From Symbiodinium natans (Eukaryota; Sar; Dinophyceae; Suessiales; Symbiodiniaceae), in assembly GCA_905221605.1 (NCBI GenBank), contig CAJNDS010002739.1:1-64000 (forward strand): a stretch of DNA of 64,000 bases, in the 5' to 3' direction. A model generated the notes under the pieces. That model was not told the origin of the DNA. It searched no databases and was given only the letters and a program-made list of their open reading frames with translations. Made by a program: the position numbers and the translations under genes. Positions 52,100-64,000 of the stretch are shown here, piece by piece (within the stretch, counting starts at the first letter, position 1; every line of letters begins with the position of its first letter).

Positions 52100-54249
52100 A
52101 ATCCTACACGCTAAACCCTAAACTCCAAACCCTAAACCCTAAACCCTAAACCCTAAACGTCACAGGCCTTCTTGAGATCGGCGGAGGTCACGGGCCCCTG
52201 GATTCCCAAAACTGCGCAGGGCGAATCGTTGTATACCTCGGGCCGGGCTTGGGGGCGTTTAGGGTTTCGGGTTTATAGGGTTCAGGGTTTAGGGTTTAGG
52301 GTTTAGGGTTTAGGGGTTTAGGTTTTAGGGTTTTGGGGTCTTAGGGGTTTCGTTTTTGGGCTTGAGGGCCGAAGAGATCAGGCGCAACTCAATCGGAGGG
52401 TAAACAGTCAGTATAACACCAAAAAACTCGAAGGCACAGCTCCATCTTTGAGAAGGTCTACCACTCCACGCAATGTCGTGCTGATGGTGTGTTGGGGTGG
52501 AGGTTCGAAGTTCAAGGCTTTCGAAATGATCGGGTGGGTATCGGTTTGGTTTCGGGTTTAGACAGCAGATGGTGGAGACAGTACCCCCAAACCCTAAACC
52601 CTAAACCCTAAACCCTGAACGAAGTTTCAGGAGATTTCATTTCGGTTCCGGCATGGTTCAGAACTTGGAGGTCTTGGATGGCCAGTCTGGGATTGCTTCG
52701 GTTGACAGCTACTTGGCTACACTCAGAAGGGTAGCTAAAAAAATAAATCTTAGCTGCCTTATGAAGAAACCCAATAAACCCAAAAAGGCTAAGGATCTAA
52801 AGTTACAGTACAGTACCACAAAGGCTAGGGTAGAAAACGGGACTCCTCACTGCTGGATGAGGGCAGAGACAAGGGCCTGGAACTTCTCAGGGGGGTTCAG
52901 GGTTTAGGGTTAGGGTTTAGGGTTTAGGGTTTAGGGTTTAGGGTTTAGGGTTTAGGGTTTAGGGCGCTTCAAAGCGTTCGGGCTTTCTGAGAGCATTGGT
53001 GTCAACCACTTACATCAACCGCTATGCAGCAGAGGACCTTAAAATCGAAAACGCTTTGACTACCATTTGCTTAAGAACCCCCAACAGATCTTAAAACAAA
53101 GGTTCTTCCTTAAAACTCCTATAAGGGCAACATAGGTCTTCTAATTTTTGGGGTTTTTTCAGCACCAAATAGTTGAGGGTGACTTTGAGTTTCAGGCATT
53201 ATAAATTCACTTCACTTCTTTCCCATAACCAAAAAAAACAAGCATTAAAACTTCATACAACCCTTATACATCGGAGTCTCGTTGCCTGGCCTCTTCTGGG
53301 AACTGGCTGGCAGGATTTGGGTTTAGGGTTTAGGATTTAGGGTTTAGGGGAACATGGTTCACCTTTGTGTTGAAGGGGGCTTCTAGGACCCTAGAAGGTT
53401 GTAAGGTTCACTAAAAGATGCCTAAACTCAGCAGCTAAGAGTAGAGCTTGAACCCAAGAACCCTCAGCCTAGGCCCTAAGCTTTTCCCTTCAAGGCGCGA
53501 TTTGGAACTTTGTCAGAAGGAAAATGCCCAGCAAAAAGCAGAGCCACCTGGCCACAGAGGTTTTAGGGCTTGGAAGGCGGCAGGTTCGAGACCTCCAAGG
53601 CCCCAAACACTCAACCGTGTAGGGTTTAGGGTTTAGGGTTTAGGGTTTAGGGTTTAGGGTTTAGGGTTTCGGGTTTAGGGTTTAGGGTTTCGGGTTTCGG
53701 GGTCCGGGGCTTAAGGCGGGCTTAGGGAGCTGAGAGGTTCAGGGGTCGAAACGGGTCTGCAAGTACCCCCCCACACCCAAACCAATTTAGGGCTTAGGGT
53801 TTAGGGTTTAGGGTTTAGTCCCTGGAGTTAAAGAGAGGGGTTCAGGGTCAGTTTAGGGCTGAGGGCTCAGGGCCCAGGGCTAGGGTCTCTAGACCCAGGA
53901 GTAACCTAGGAATTAAATGGGTGCCCGTTTTGGTTGGAAGGGGATTGTAAGTTAGGATGACCCTTGAAACCATTTGAATATTCTCAATGTGAACCTCAAA
54001 AGGGACAATAGAAAATGTCCCAAGGGCCTACCTGGCAAGAGAAGATAAACCCTAACAAAGGGGAATGAGGGCCTCCTTTGGGTCCTAGGTTTAGAGGGGT
54101 TTAGGGTTTAGGGTTTAGGGTTTAGGGTTTAGGGTTTAGGGTTTAGGCGCTAAAACCCCCCCAAAAGCTTCGAGCCCCGAAGGCTCGACAACTGTGGCGG
54201 CTTGACCAGGGAAGTGGCCTCCAGCTAAAGTACCTCGTGCTTTCCCCCA

Positions 54250-54329
54250 GGTTTAGGGTTTAGGGTTTAGGGTTTAGGGTTTAGGGTTTAGGGTTTAGGG
54301 TTTAGGGTTTAGGGTTTAGGGTTTAGGGT
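54250..54329. repeat. (TTTAGGG)11 array
   Basis: Eleven perfect units, one of the purest short arrays of this region. Confidence 0.95.
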
Positions 54330-57300
54330 CCCCAAAGGGTCCTAAGTACCTACATAGTAGGAAGTAGGGTTTCTAGAATGAGGATTACTGTTCTGATTTG
54401 GGTAAGTGTCCCCCATATAATCCTTTGGGGCCCATGTACCTTCTTATTGTAGAGGAACGAGAAGGGGATACGATGAGCAATTCTGAAGGGCCTCCAGGGT
54501 TTAACCCAAAAGGATCACTGCTGAGCTTCTGAAAAAACGGGCCCCTTCCCGAAAACACTGTAGGGGCCTTGTTAACTCGAGTAGTTTTTGCTTTTGCTTT
54601 TTTTTTGGGGGGGGGGCTATTCTAGTATAGCTATCCAGGGATCAGGATGATAAGGGAATACTGCTGGTATTTACTCCGACTCCTATACTCTTAGCAGCCC
54701 AGTGACCGTACTATAACAAGGAACCCAGAACCAAAAAAAGTGTACCACTGGGCTACCAAGAACTGGTGTTTTTGTGGCAAGGTAAAAATCCCTTATGAAT
54801 TCTCAAGATTGAACCCTTAAACCAAAGCCCCAGATCCTACAATTGCACTGTAGGCCAGAAAATAGACCCCGCAAAAACCCTACCCCTAAACCCTACACCC
54901 GAAACCCTAAACCCTAAACCCTGAACCCTAAGCCCTAAGCCCTAAACTACCCCGAACGCTAGACCCTAAACTCTTTGAGCACCAAAACCCCGGGGTGGCA
55001 CGACCCGATGGACTTCGGCCCCTCCGGGCGGACAGGCGCCTGTCCGGCGGCCTCGGGAGGGCGTTTGGGGGTTTAGGGTTTAGGGTTTAGGGTTTGGGGT
55101 TTGGGGTTTAGGGTTTAGGGTGAAAGGGTATTAGGGCATTTTAGGCGATTTGGGTTGTAGGGTTTTGGGGTTTCGGGTTATAGGGTTTAGGGTTCAAGTA
55201 GGGTCGAGGGCTTAGGGTCCAGGGTTTGAGTAGGGTTTAGGGTTTAGGGTTAGGGCCTCGGGGTTTAGGGGTTCTTTGTTTGGCCAGCGTGATCTAGGGT
55301 TCACCACTTTTAGGCTCCAAACGCCAGCTTGGTCCCCTCGAAAAATTTGGCTCTTGCCTCGACAGGCTGGGACCAATGCGCGCTGACTGGGCGCGCCTCG
55401 TCGTGCCGTTGCAGTCAGGAGGGCCAATAGGGTTTAGGGTTCGGTTTAGGGCCGAGGATTTAGGGCTTAGGGTGTAGGGTGGCCCACTGTTTCACCGGGT
55501 GGCTCCTCAGGAACCCACATGCTTTCACGCGGTTGCCGCGCAGAGGAGAGGCGGTGCCAATTCCACCTGAGGTTCGGGCAAAAAGCCCCTGGCCTTGCAT
55601 GCTCCAAATGCTCTCGAAGCTCCCCGTGGGCGCCCCAAACTCTTCTTGGAGGATCCAACCCTAAACCCTAAACCCTAAACCCTTATGGACCCTAAACCCT
55701 GTTTTTTCAGCCTGTTGCTTCTTTTGAACAGTTCGATGCCCAGGTGCCGAACCTACTTGGCGGGGGCTCCGGGACCAACCGCTGCACAACAAGGAGGGGG
55801 GGGGGGGGGGCGCCGTTAAGAGCAGCCCTTGCTTCTTCTAGGTTGGCCCTCTGAAATAATCCTGAGTATGGTCCTCTTCTATAACCCCCAGAAGTACTAA
55901 GGGACAACATAACATATCCCTTGGCTGCGCAGTCTCTCACTTGCCCCTATCTCCTGGCATGTGAATTACTCTGGTTGCTTCTCTTGGCATCATCACTTGT
56001 CTTCACCTCTTTTCGCCAGTATTTCTACGCGGCTCTCCGGTTCGTTCTTGTTGCGCATTGCAGGCGCACGTTCGGGTTTTATGACAATCGGGGGCCGATT
56101 TCGGTCCATTCACAGATTTCGACTACCCATGAACCCTCAACCCTAAACCCTGAACCTTAAACCCTAAACCCTAAACTCTCAACCCTTAACACGACTTGCT
56201 GCGAACCCCTAAACCTCAAGGCAATGCCATTCTCAGCACACGGCTTCGCCAGGGTCCGTGGGCCTGCAGGGAGGGCCAGGGGCTTTGAACGGCCTTAACA
56301 TGTAGGTTTAGGGTTTATACCTATAGGCTTGGTTTAGGGTTTAGGCTTCTCTAAAGGTGGTCGTTTGGGGTCACTATATAGTACGGCATCTTGTTAACAG
56401 GACCCCCCAAAAAGGCACACTGATGTTGAGAACCACCCTTGAAGTTTAGGTTTAGGGTGTGCGAGCGCGTCGGACATCGAGGACGGATGCGAGGTGTGAG
56501 GGATTTGGTTGAAAGCTGCTGCTCATTTAAGTCTTGCCTTGCAACCAGAAAAGACACAAGATGGCAAAAGCAACTCGAATCAAAGGGCCTCCCACCCGAA
56601 GTAGCTCGTTGATATGGGGGCCTAGGATGGCATTTATAGAGGAATAGGTGCTAGGGTTTAGAGTCTAGGGTTAGGGTTAGGTTTAGGGTTTAGGGGTTAG
56701 GGTTTAGGGTTTAGGGTTCAGGGCTCAGGGTTTAGGGTTTAGAGAGTTTAGGGTTTTGGGTTAGCTGCTACAGTGCCCCCACAATTATGCCCCCTAAACC
56801 TGGAGCGATCTGGAGCCCCTTGAGTCCAAACCTCAATGCGACCCTAAACCCTAAACCCTAAACCCTAAACCCTCAACCCTCAACCCTCAACCCTCAACCC
56901 GTGCCTCTCAGGCTCCTTGGGCACTTTGCTGCTGTCCTCCGCCAAGCCGACCCCCGCCATGGCCCTCAACTCTGCAGGATTCTCTAAAACGTGTGGGGCT
57001 TAGGGTTTCGGAGCCTCATGCATTCAGGGTTGCAAGTGGGCAGCTACAGCCGTGTGCACGAACGGCCTGGGCGTGCGCTGGAGTCTGGATAGGGTCTAGA
57101 GTCCAGAGGGTAAGCCCTGAACCCCCTAAACACTAAACCCTTTCCAGTCCCCTCGATTCTAGATTTTCGGGCTTGGGGCTCATAGTCTTGTCCGGGCGAA
57201 GAGCTTGCGCAATGTCTCAAAGTGTGTCGGATGCGGCCTCAGCGTTATAAACCCCAAAGCCTACACCGCCAAACCGTCTGCTGGAGTACTTGGCTTCAGA

Positions 57301-57679
57301 TTGTACATACCCTCCATGGCCCAACGGCAACTTGAGCATTCAGCAGGTTTGCAGGCGCGGATTGCCCTAAACCCTAAACCCTAAACCCTAAACCCTAAAC
57401 CTTAAACCCCACCGGTGACTCAAGCCCACAATAGCACACCCCAGAGCCCTAAGGGTCCATGCATCTTCATAGTAGATACTTGGGCCTCGAAAGGGTTCCT
57501 GTATAGGAGCTTTAGGCCCGGGTATGTAAACTCTCTCGCTCTCCCTCTCTCGCTCTCTATACATATACATATATATATATACATCATGTATTCATATAAT
57601 CTACCGATAGAAAAACGCCCTAAACCCTAAACCTTATAAGGCCTAAACCCTAGGCCCTAAACCCCCAGAACCGGGAGAC

Positions 57680-57815
57680 AGAAAAGAGCGACAGAGAGAG
57701 AGAGAGAGAGAGCGAGAGAGAACAACAAACATGATGATATGTATGTATGTATGTCTGTCTGTACGTATGTCTGTATGCATGTACGTGTGTATGTATGTCT
57801 GCATGCAGAGAGATG
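57680..57815. repeat. GA and ATGT/CTGT microsatellites
   Basis: (GA)n at about 57696-57720 and ATGT/CTGT tetramers at about 57738-57805. Confidence 0.9.
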
Positions 57816-58332
57816 TCAAATATGAGCTGCCCGGAGTGTGCCGTAAATACTATTGGCTATGTCAACGGCAAAAGGGTGCAATCGGAGAATGGGAGGGCTT
57901 GATTTAGGGTTTAGGGACCTGGCCGCCTAGCAGTCGCTAAATTTCTGTCCAGGTTTTGGGGCTAGGGTTTGGGGTTTGGGGTTTGGGGTTTGGGGTTTGG
58001 GGTTTAGGGTTTAGGGTTTAGGGTTTTGGGGGTTTAGCGCTCAGGGCTCGGGGTCCATCAACGAGAAACGTTGGTCGCTGAGACTTTTCTGGCTGCCATG
58101 GGCATGTCCATAAAGGCAGATGCAGATGCCTTTTTCCACAGCACCCTGGGCCCTGTAACTAGACGAATCCCTTGAAAGGGTTCTTATATACATACATATA
58201 TATATATATACATATACGTATTGCTTATTGAACGGTTTTTTGTTTGTGTATACTTAAACTTATTTTCATCTGTAAGCAACATGTGAAAGCAACATCTGGA
58301 ACCAGCAAGGTATCTGCATGTGCCTTCTTGAG

Positions 58333-58365
58333 GCAGGCCGCGGTAGCTTCGCTACCTCGGCCTGC
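58333..58365. repeat. 15-bp stem hairpin with one mismatch
   Basis: GCAGGCCGCGGTAGC, loop TTC, GCTACCTCGGCCTGC: a strong, GC-rich stem in an otherwise AT-rich stretch. Confidence 0.85.
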
Positions 58366-58727
58366 TTCCAAGACAGCGTCGGGAGGGGACCTCCAAGATA
58401 GGGTTGCTTGATTGAAGGGGGTTTGGGGTTTAGGGTTTAGGGTTTAGGTTTAGGACTTTTGATGAGGGGTACAGAAGGCAAGCCCGCGAGGAAATCTTAC
58501 GGAAACTCCGCACGCTTAAGGGATGGAGGGGAGACTGTCCACTTGCAACTGTCCTCGACTCGATTCCGGGCGGCAAGGTCTTGTCACCCAAAGCCAGCTG
58601 AACCCTAAACCCTTAACCCCAAACCCTAATATAAACCCTAAACCCCTAAATCCTAAACCTCAAGTCCAACCGACGGCATCCTCGCATCCTCAATTACCTT
58701 TGCGTTCACCCGAAGCGATAGATACAT

Positions 58728-58935
58728 AGATATTCATATTATACGTACACACACATATAAATATAAATGTAAATACAAAATATAAATATAAATATAAATA
58801 TAAATACAAATATAAATAAATAAAGAAAGAAATATATGTACATACATATATATTTGTTTAATTATATTTACATATATATATACATACATACACATATTTG
58901 CATTTCTTTACGTATGTTTTTTTTATTTTGTACAG
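58728..58935. repeat. AT-rich TATAAA/ACATAT microsatellite
   Basis: TATAAATA pentamer to octamer repeats and ACATATAT runs over about 200 bp. Confidence 0.9.
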
Positions 58936-59067
58936 TAGATATACGCGTCCTCGGTTACATCTAGTCCTCCCGCATCTTCCAGCGCCGCTTGGGCGAGGGC
59001 TCTGCGTGCTCCTCCGGCGCAGGAGGTGGGCGCTTCGCCGGCCTTCGGAGGAGGCTGGGAAGTTAGG

Positions 59068-59166
59068 GGGGGTTTAGGGTTTTAGGGTTTATAGGGTTTA
59101 TAGGGTTTATAGGGTTTGTAGGGTTTATAGGGTTTATAGGGTTTAGGGGTTTCGGGGTTAGGGTTA
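59068..59166. repeat. TTTATAGGG variant telomere-like array
   Basis: About six units have the 9-bp form TTTATAGGG instead of TTTAGGG, again a variant that was amplified as such. Confidence 0.85.
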
Positions 59167-59671
59167 AGCGCACAAACTTGAACCTTATAGCCGAAGGCTG
59201 GAACCCCAAGAACCTTAACACTGAACCCTGAACCCTAGACCCTAAACCCCTCACCGCTTCGAAAGGGCGGCACAAATAGGACTAAACGCATTCGGGCTGG
59301 GATTCGCATCTGGGAGAATTGGATTTATGGGGTTTAGGGCTCCAGGGACAGCTCCAGGGACAACACTGAAGCAGTGTTTTTAGGATCAGGTGCGCTATGC
59401 TATTCTGATCGCTATGCTATTCTGATCCCTGTCAAACTACACGAACCCTACCATCATCACCATCATCATCACCATCATCATCATCTACCCAATACTGTTA
59501 CTGCTATAATCAATGTTATGATGTGCGATTCTTATGTCCGAGGCGGCAAGAATGCCCATAAAGCATGTGGCAGGTACTGCTTGTCATTGCTAGTGCCCAA
59601 ACCAAGCCTGTACATACACTCACCAGTACGCCTAAGGAATCCTATACATACACGCACCACAACCTTAATGT

Positions 59672-59912
59672 GAACCCCGAAACCCTAAACATCCCTAAAC
59701 CTTAAACCCTAAACCCCAAACCCTAAACCCTAAACCCTAAACCCTGAACCCTAAACCCGAAACCCTAAACCCTAAACCCTAACCCTAAACCCTAAACCGT
59801 AAACCGTAAACCCTAAACCCGAAACCTTAAACCCTGAACCCTTAACCCGAAACCCTGAACCCTAAACCCTAAACCCTAACCCTAAACCCTCAACCCTAAA
59901 CCCTAAACCCTA
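59672..59912. repeat. (CCCTAAA)n array, degenerate
   Basis: About 33 units with many CCCGAAA, CCTTAAA and CCGTAAA variants, more decayed than the array at 24558. Confidence 0.95.
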
Positions 59913-60299
59913 AGGGGTGATGGCTCGGCTGGGCTGCCTCGGCCTGGGTGTGGCCGGCAATGCCGGCTGTGGCTGGTTTGCCTCGCGCCCTTGCAGGGAA
60001 GGGTTTAGGGTTTAGGGTTTAGGGTTTGGGGTTTAGGTTTTTGGGTTTAGGGTTTAGGGTTTAGGATTTAGGGTTCAGGGTTCAGGGTTTAGGGTTTAGA
60101 GCTTAGGGTTTAGAGCTTAGGGTTTAGAGCTTAAAGCCCAGGGTTTGGCCTTTGGGGCCTTGGGGTTTAACTTTGCTATAAGCTCCACCAGCCCTAAACC
60201 CTAAACCTCAAACCCTAAATGAGTTGATCTCCAAATCCCCTGATCCCCAAATCCCTGACCCTACATCCTAGAAGCCCCCGCTGACCGAACACATTCCCG

Positions 60300-60600
60300 A
60301 TGAACAGTGCCCAGATTTCGGCTGTTTATCACACACTGATGACTGTAGACTGTTGGTTGGGTGCAGGGCGTCCAGGATTGGGGTTTTGAACTGTCAGTGG
60401 GTTGATATGGCTTGGGCTTTGTTGTGGAGACTGGGGGGCAAGCTCAAATCCGACCTCCCAAACCTTTGGGGGATATTTTGCAAGTCAACACCCGGAGCCT
60501 ATGCCCTACTTGAAGGTCCAGGAATAGCGATGAGTGGGGTTGCATCTACCTTGCTAGTACTGTAATTTGGGTCATAAGCAAGTTACCTCGACATGTAAGC
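60300..60600. other. Unique segment, no gene called
   Basis: A 70-codon plus frame at 60353-60565 is open but resembles nothing recognisable. The rest of the segment shows nothing. Confidence 0.35.
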
Positions 60601-61115
60601 AGGCCCTACTAAACCCTGATCATGAACCCTAATTCAGAAAACCTTAACCCTAAACCCTTGTATAACTCCCCTTATACGAATCATACAAAATCCAAACTAA
60701 TTCTAAACCCTTAACCCTAAACCGATTACCCCACTTGTATAAACTAATCATAAACCCTACTTGTAGACCCTAAAACCCTACAAAAAAAACGCCTCCGCGC
60801 AAAGCCGGCAGCCATCCACCTTCGGCGGCTGGCGGTGCAGCTGGTGGCCTCCCAGGAAGCTGAATCCTACTATTTGCTTAAGAAGTTTAGGGTTAGGGTT
60901 TAGGGTTTAGGGTTTAGGGTTTAGGGTTTAGGGTGTAGGGAAAACAAAAATGTGATTCCTTATAAGGGCAATAGAGGGAATATTATTGTAAACATCTTAT
61001 TCCTTATAAGGGCCATATAGGGATTATTGTTTTGTGTTTGTTGGGGGTTCTTCAGCGAAAGAGTAGTGAAAGCATCGGGTTGTTCTCTAAGTTGGGGTCC
61101 CTTTTTGGGTCCTAC

Positions 61116-61334
61116 CCATATGTATATATATATATAGACACATATACATACATGTAGACATATAGACATATAGACATATATACATATAGACATATATACA
61201 TATATACATCTATACATATATACATCTATACATCTATACATATATACATATATACATATATACATATATACACACATATATATATATATATATGTATACA
61301 TACATACATACATACCTATATATATATATATATG
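61116..61334. repeat. TATA/ACATATAG microsatellite at the duplication border
   Basis: About 215 bp of TATACATA and ATAGACATA repeats that end precisely where copy 2 of the segmental duplication starts. The junction could be a recombination point. Confidence 0.9.
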
Positions 61335-61617
61335 TGGCATGGACCTTTATGTATTATTTGACGTTCTCTCTTGTTTTGTATTTAAAAACCTATAAACAAA
61401 CTAAATCCAAGAAACCTGAAGCACAAATTCACCAATTTCGTTCTCTTAGGGTTTAGGGCTTACGATTTATAATTTACTCTTTTTTGATGTGAACGTACAG
61501 ACGCAGTCAGATGTTGGCAACGAATACTAGCCATCACTTCTGCTCTTGCGTGGGGGATGATCCAAGCGGTCTCTCGGGTCGAGCTGCGCACCGTTGTGCG
61601 CACATTGAAGTGTCCTG

Positions 61618-61962
61618 TCAGCTGTCGTGCCCAATTGTTGCTTGGTGTGGATCGGCAAAGATCACTGCTACTGAAAGAGGCATCTTCTCATGAAGATGCC
61701 CTAACTCTTTCAAGACATCTACATTATCATTCAACGCGTACAGACGTCGGTTCGACAACCTGTAAAACTTCGTACTCTTCTTCACAAACTGAAGTGGACG
61801 CGAGTCCTGCAGTGCCCTGAACCGTCTCGTGCAGAAAACACCCCCGCAGAAAATCACTGCCTTTACCGCAAGCATTGGAATCATACAACCGCACAACCCG
61901 CTACAGTCCACCTCCGCCAAAGGAGCCGACCAAAAAAAAAGCAACGACGGCACCCATTGCAA
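61618..61962 (-). pseudogene. Hypothetical ORF of the duplicated unit (copy 2a), with deletion
   Basis: Corresponds to 47206-47589 but lacks about 13 codons after LLFF, removing most of the hydrophobic segment. The shared block (FVKKSTKFYRLSNRRLYALN) is unchanged. If the unit ever encoded a protein, this copy is damaged. Confidence 0.3.
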
Positions 61963-62022
61963 AAGACCTGCGAAAACGTCTCGCGTAATCAGTGACCATC
62001 ATACAACAATCGGTGAACAATC

Positions 62023-62442
62023 TTAAGACACTATTTTTGCGGGCAACCAATAGCAACTGGTCGACCAAGCCGATGCCTGAAGACGGCACGGCTGCGGCGC
62101 CTCGGAGCTTGTCTTCCTGACTCGGGAAACTGCTGCGGCCGACGCCAAGTCTCGCCAGCTGTCGTGCACAATTGTTGCTTGGTGTGCGTCGACAAAGATC
62201 ACTGCTACTGAAAGAGGCTTCTTCTCATGAAGATGCCCTAACTCTTTCAAGACATCTACATTATCATTCAACGCGTACAGATGTCGGTTCGACAATCTGT
62301 CGAACTTCGTACTCTTCTTCACAAACTGAAGTGGACGCGAGTCCTGCAGTGCCCTGAACCGTCTCGTGCAGAAAACACTCCCGCAGAAAATCACCTTGAG
62401 ACACATGCCTTTACCGCAAGCATTGGAATCATGCAGCCGCAC
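62023..62442 (-). pseudogene. Hypothetical ORF of the duplicated unit (copy 2b)
   Basis: Corresponds to the first part of 47489-48073. The shared block is kept with one change (NRRLY to NRHLY). It stops earlier because of small indels downstream. Confidence 0.2.
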
Positions 62443-63490
62443 AACCCGCTACAGTCCACCTCCGCCACGGACACTCCCATGACCGCAGAAGCCACTGCCC
62501 CGCCGAGAAGGAGCCAACAAAAAAAAGCAACGACAGCACCCATTGCAAAAGACCCGCGAAAACTTCTCGGATAATCAGTGACCATCATACAACAATCGGT
62601 GAACAATCTTAAGACACTAACTTTGCGGACAACAAATAGCAACTCGTTGACCAAGCCGATGCCTGAAAACGGCACGGCTCCAGCGCCTCGAAGCTTGTCT
62701 TCCTCACTGTGTGTTTTTGAGATTTAAAGGAGAACAAGAGAAGAGAAGGGAGAGAGAAAGGAGAGAGGAGAGATCAACAGGAATGCAACTCTAAATGGAA
62801 GAGCAATGAAAAGAATGGAAGAGAAATGAGGACAGGCGAAATGCAAAAATCAGGCAAAGAGAAGATGGTGCTCGTTTTCATCTTTCCTCTGGTTCTTATT
62901 TTTCTCTTCTCTTGTTCATTTCCGTTAGAAAAAACAAAAGGAATAACAATGAACATGTAAGCAAACCCAGCTGATGCTCATGATTTTTTCCTTTCTCCCT
63001 CTCTCTCTCTCTCCATATATGGGCGATGGAACGGGTGTCCTTGTTGGGCCGTTTCCTGCATCCCAGCTGATGCTCATGATTTTTTTCTCTCTCTCTCTCT
63101 CTATATATATATATGGGCGATGGAATGGGTGCCCTTTTTGACCGTTTTCTGCATCTTCAAGCGAGGAAAAGGGACACCCCACAAGAAAGCACTTAGGGTG
63201 TCCCTTTTGCTTGTTTGAAGACACAGAAAGCGATTAAAAGGGACGTCCATTTTGGATTGGCAGCCAACCCAGCTGATGCTCATGATTTTTTTTTCTCTCT
63301 CTCTCTCTCTCTATATATATGGGCGATGGAATGTGTGTCCTTTTTGATCGTTTTCTGCATCTCCAAGCGAGGAAAAGGGACACCCCACAAGAAAGCACTT
63401 AGGGTGTCCCTTTTGCTCGTTTGAAGACACAGAAAGCGATTAAAAGGGACGCCCGTTTTGGATTGGCAGCCAACCCAGCTGATGCTCATG

Positions 63491-63536
<46 letters not shown>

Positions 63537-64000
63537 TCTCTCTCCCTATATATGGGCGATGGAACAGGTGTCCTTTTAGATCGTTTTCTGCATCTTCAAG
63601 CGAAGAAAAGGGACACCACAAGAAAACACTTAGGGTGTCCCTTTTGCTCGTTTGAAGACACAGCAAGCGATTAAAAGGGGCGCCCATTTTGGATTGGCAG
63701 CAAACCCAGCTGATGCTCATGATTTATCTCTCTCCCCATATATGGGCGATGGAACGGGTGTCCTTTTTGGATCGTTTTCTGCATCTTCAAGCGAAGAAAA
63801 GGGACACCACAAGAAAACACTTAGTAAGGGTGCCCCTTTTGCTCGTTTCAAGACACAGAAAGCGATTAAAAGGGACGCCCATTTTGGATCGGCAGCAAAC
63901 CCAGCTGATGCTCATGATTTATCTCTGTCTATATATGGGCGATGGAACGGGTGTCCTTCCTGATCGTTTTCTGCATCTTCAAGGGAGAAAGAAGGGCACC

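Larger units (their letters stand above)
52100..61115. repeat. Telomere-like-repeat-rich region without clear genes
   Basis: Dozens of TTTAGGG and CCCTAAA runs of 3 to 35 units in both orientations, separated by 50-400 bp of mostly unique sequence. Notable runs: 52897-52964, 53618-53704, 54250-54329, 55065-55275, 56650-56765, 57962-58032, 59068-59166 (TTTATAGGG variant), 59672-59912 and 60000-60133. No convincing exon or domain was found between them. Peptides like LNPKPLNPKP and GLGFRV-type frames stem from the repeats. Confidence 0.85.
61331..64000. repeat. Segmental duplication, copy 2 (truncated by window end)
   Basis: Counterpart of 46917-49734, with the same order: spacer, two 580-bp units (about 61510-62710), purine segment (62716-62960) and minisatellite (62965-64000). 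Differences include a 37-40-bp deletion near 61918 and a fused minisatellite unit near 63061. Confidence 0.95.

Noticed and set aside
59450-59485. Poly-His tract as a metal-binding protein
   Set aside because: A (CAT)n microsatellite within a short frame with no other coding sign.

Overview
The window reads as nuclear DNA of a dinoflagellate, most likely a core species of the Symbiodinium type. Four lines of evidence agree. (1) Directly upstream of an intronless gene (CDS 25554-26516, minus) lie two tandem relics of the dinoflagellate trans-spliced leader; the longer matches the 22-nt leader at 21 of 22 positions. (2) Introns reconstructed by protein homology start with GC or GA as well as GT, and end in AG before a G. 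(3) Nearly every recognisable gene is on the minus strand, in one long unidirectional run. (4) Degenerate plant/dinoflagellate-type telomere repeats (TTTAGGG)n are scattered through intergenic DNA and introns. No bacterial operon, CRISPR array, rRNA or tRNA was seen.

Layout. 1-480: TG/ACAT microsatellites. 550-9000: repeats and telomere-like tracts, with one weak plus-strand exon and one small inverted-repeat element. 9040-26516: the gene-rich part, all minus: a RAP-domain organellar RNA-binding protein (9040-10518), two unknown proteins (13497-14441, 14999-15871), a multi-exon papain-family cysteine protease with all catalytic residues (about 16690-19275), possible membrane-protein exons (about 19900-21400), a MYND zinc-finger/LRR protein with three exons (21545-22989), a multi-pass membrane protein (about 23450-24545) and the retroposed intronless gene. 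27800-28850: minisatellites. About 29650-30610: exons of an AI-2E-type membrane protein. 33000-36880: scattered candidate exons, an AT-rich microsatellite and transposon-like elements. 36910-45305: a Lon protease gene in more than 30 exons, some only 15-18 nt. 45747-46675: a highly ordered palindrome array on the 5' side of Lon. 46917-49734 and 61331-64000: two copies of a segmental duplication, each holding a 580-bp tandem duplication and a minisatellite of about 220-bp units. 49750-51999: low-complexity repeats up to a 100-N assembly gap (52000-52099). 52100-61130: telomere-like repeats with no convincing gene.

The genes do not form a pathway. Lon and the RAP protein are both probably mitochondrial (or plastid, for RAP), the cysteine protease belongs to a lysosomal or secretory compartment, and the others are unknown or membrane proteins. 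The most notable features are about genome dynamics: double leader relics (repeated mRNA retroposition), short inverted-repeat elements that coincide with introns (introner-like), GA-AG introns with microexons, telomere-like DNA inside introns, and the hierarchical palindrome array. Exon limits were worked out by hand from homology and splice motifs; those given exactly are stated as such, the others are approximate.
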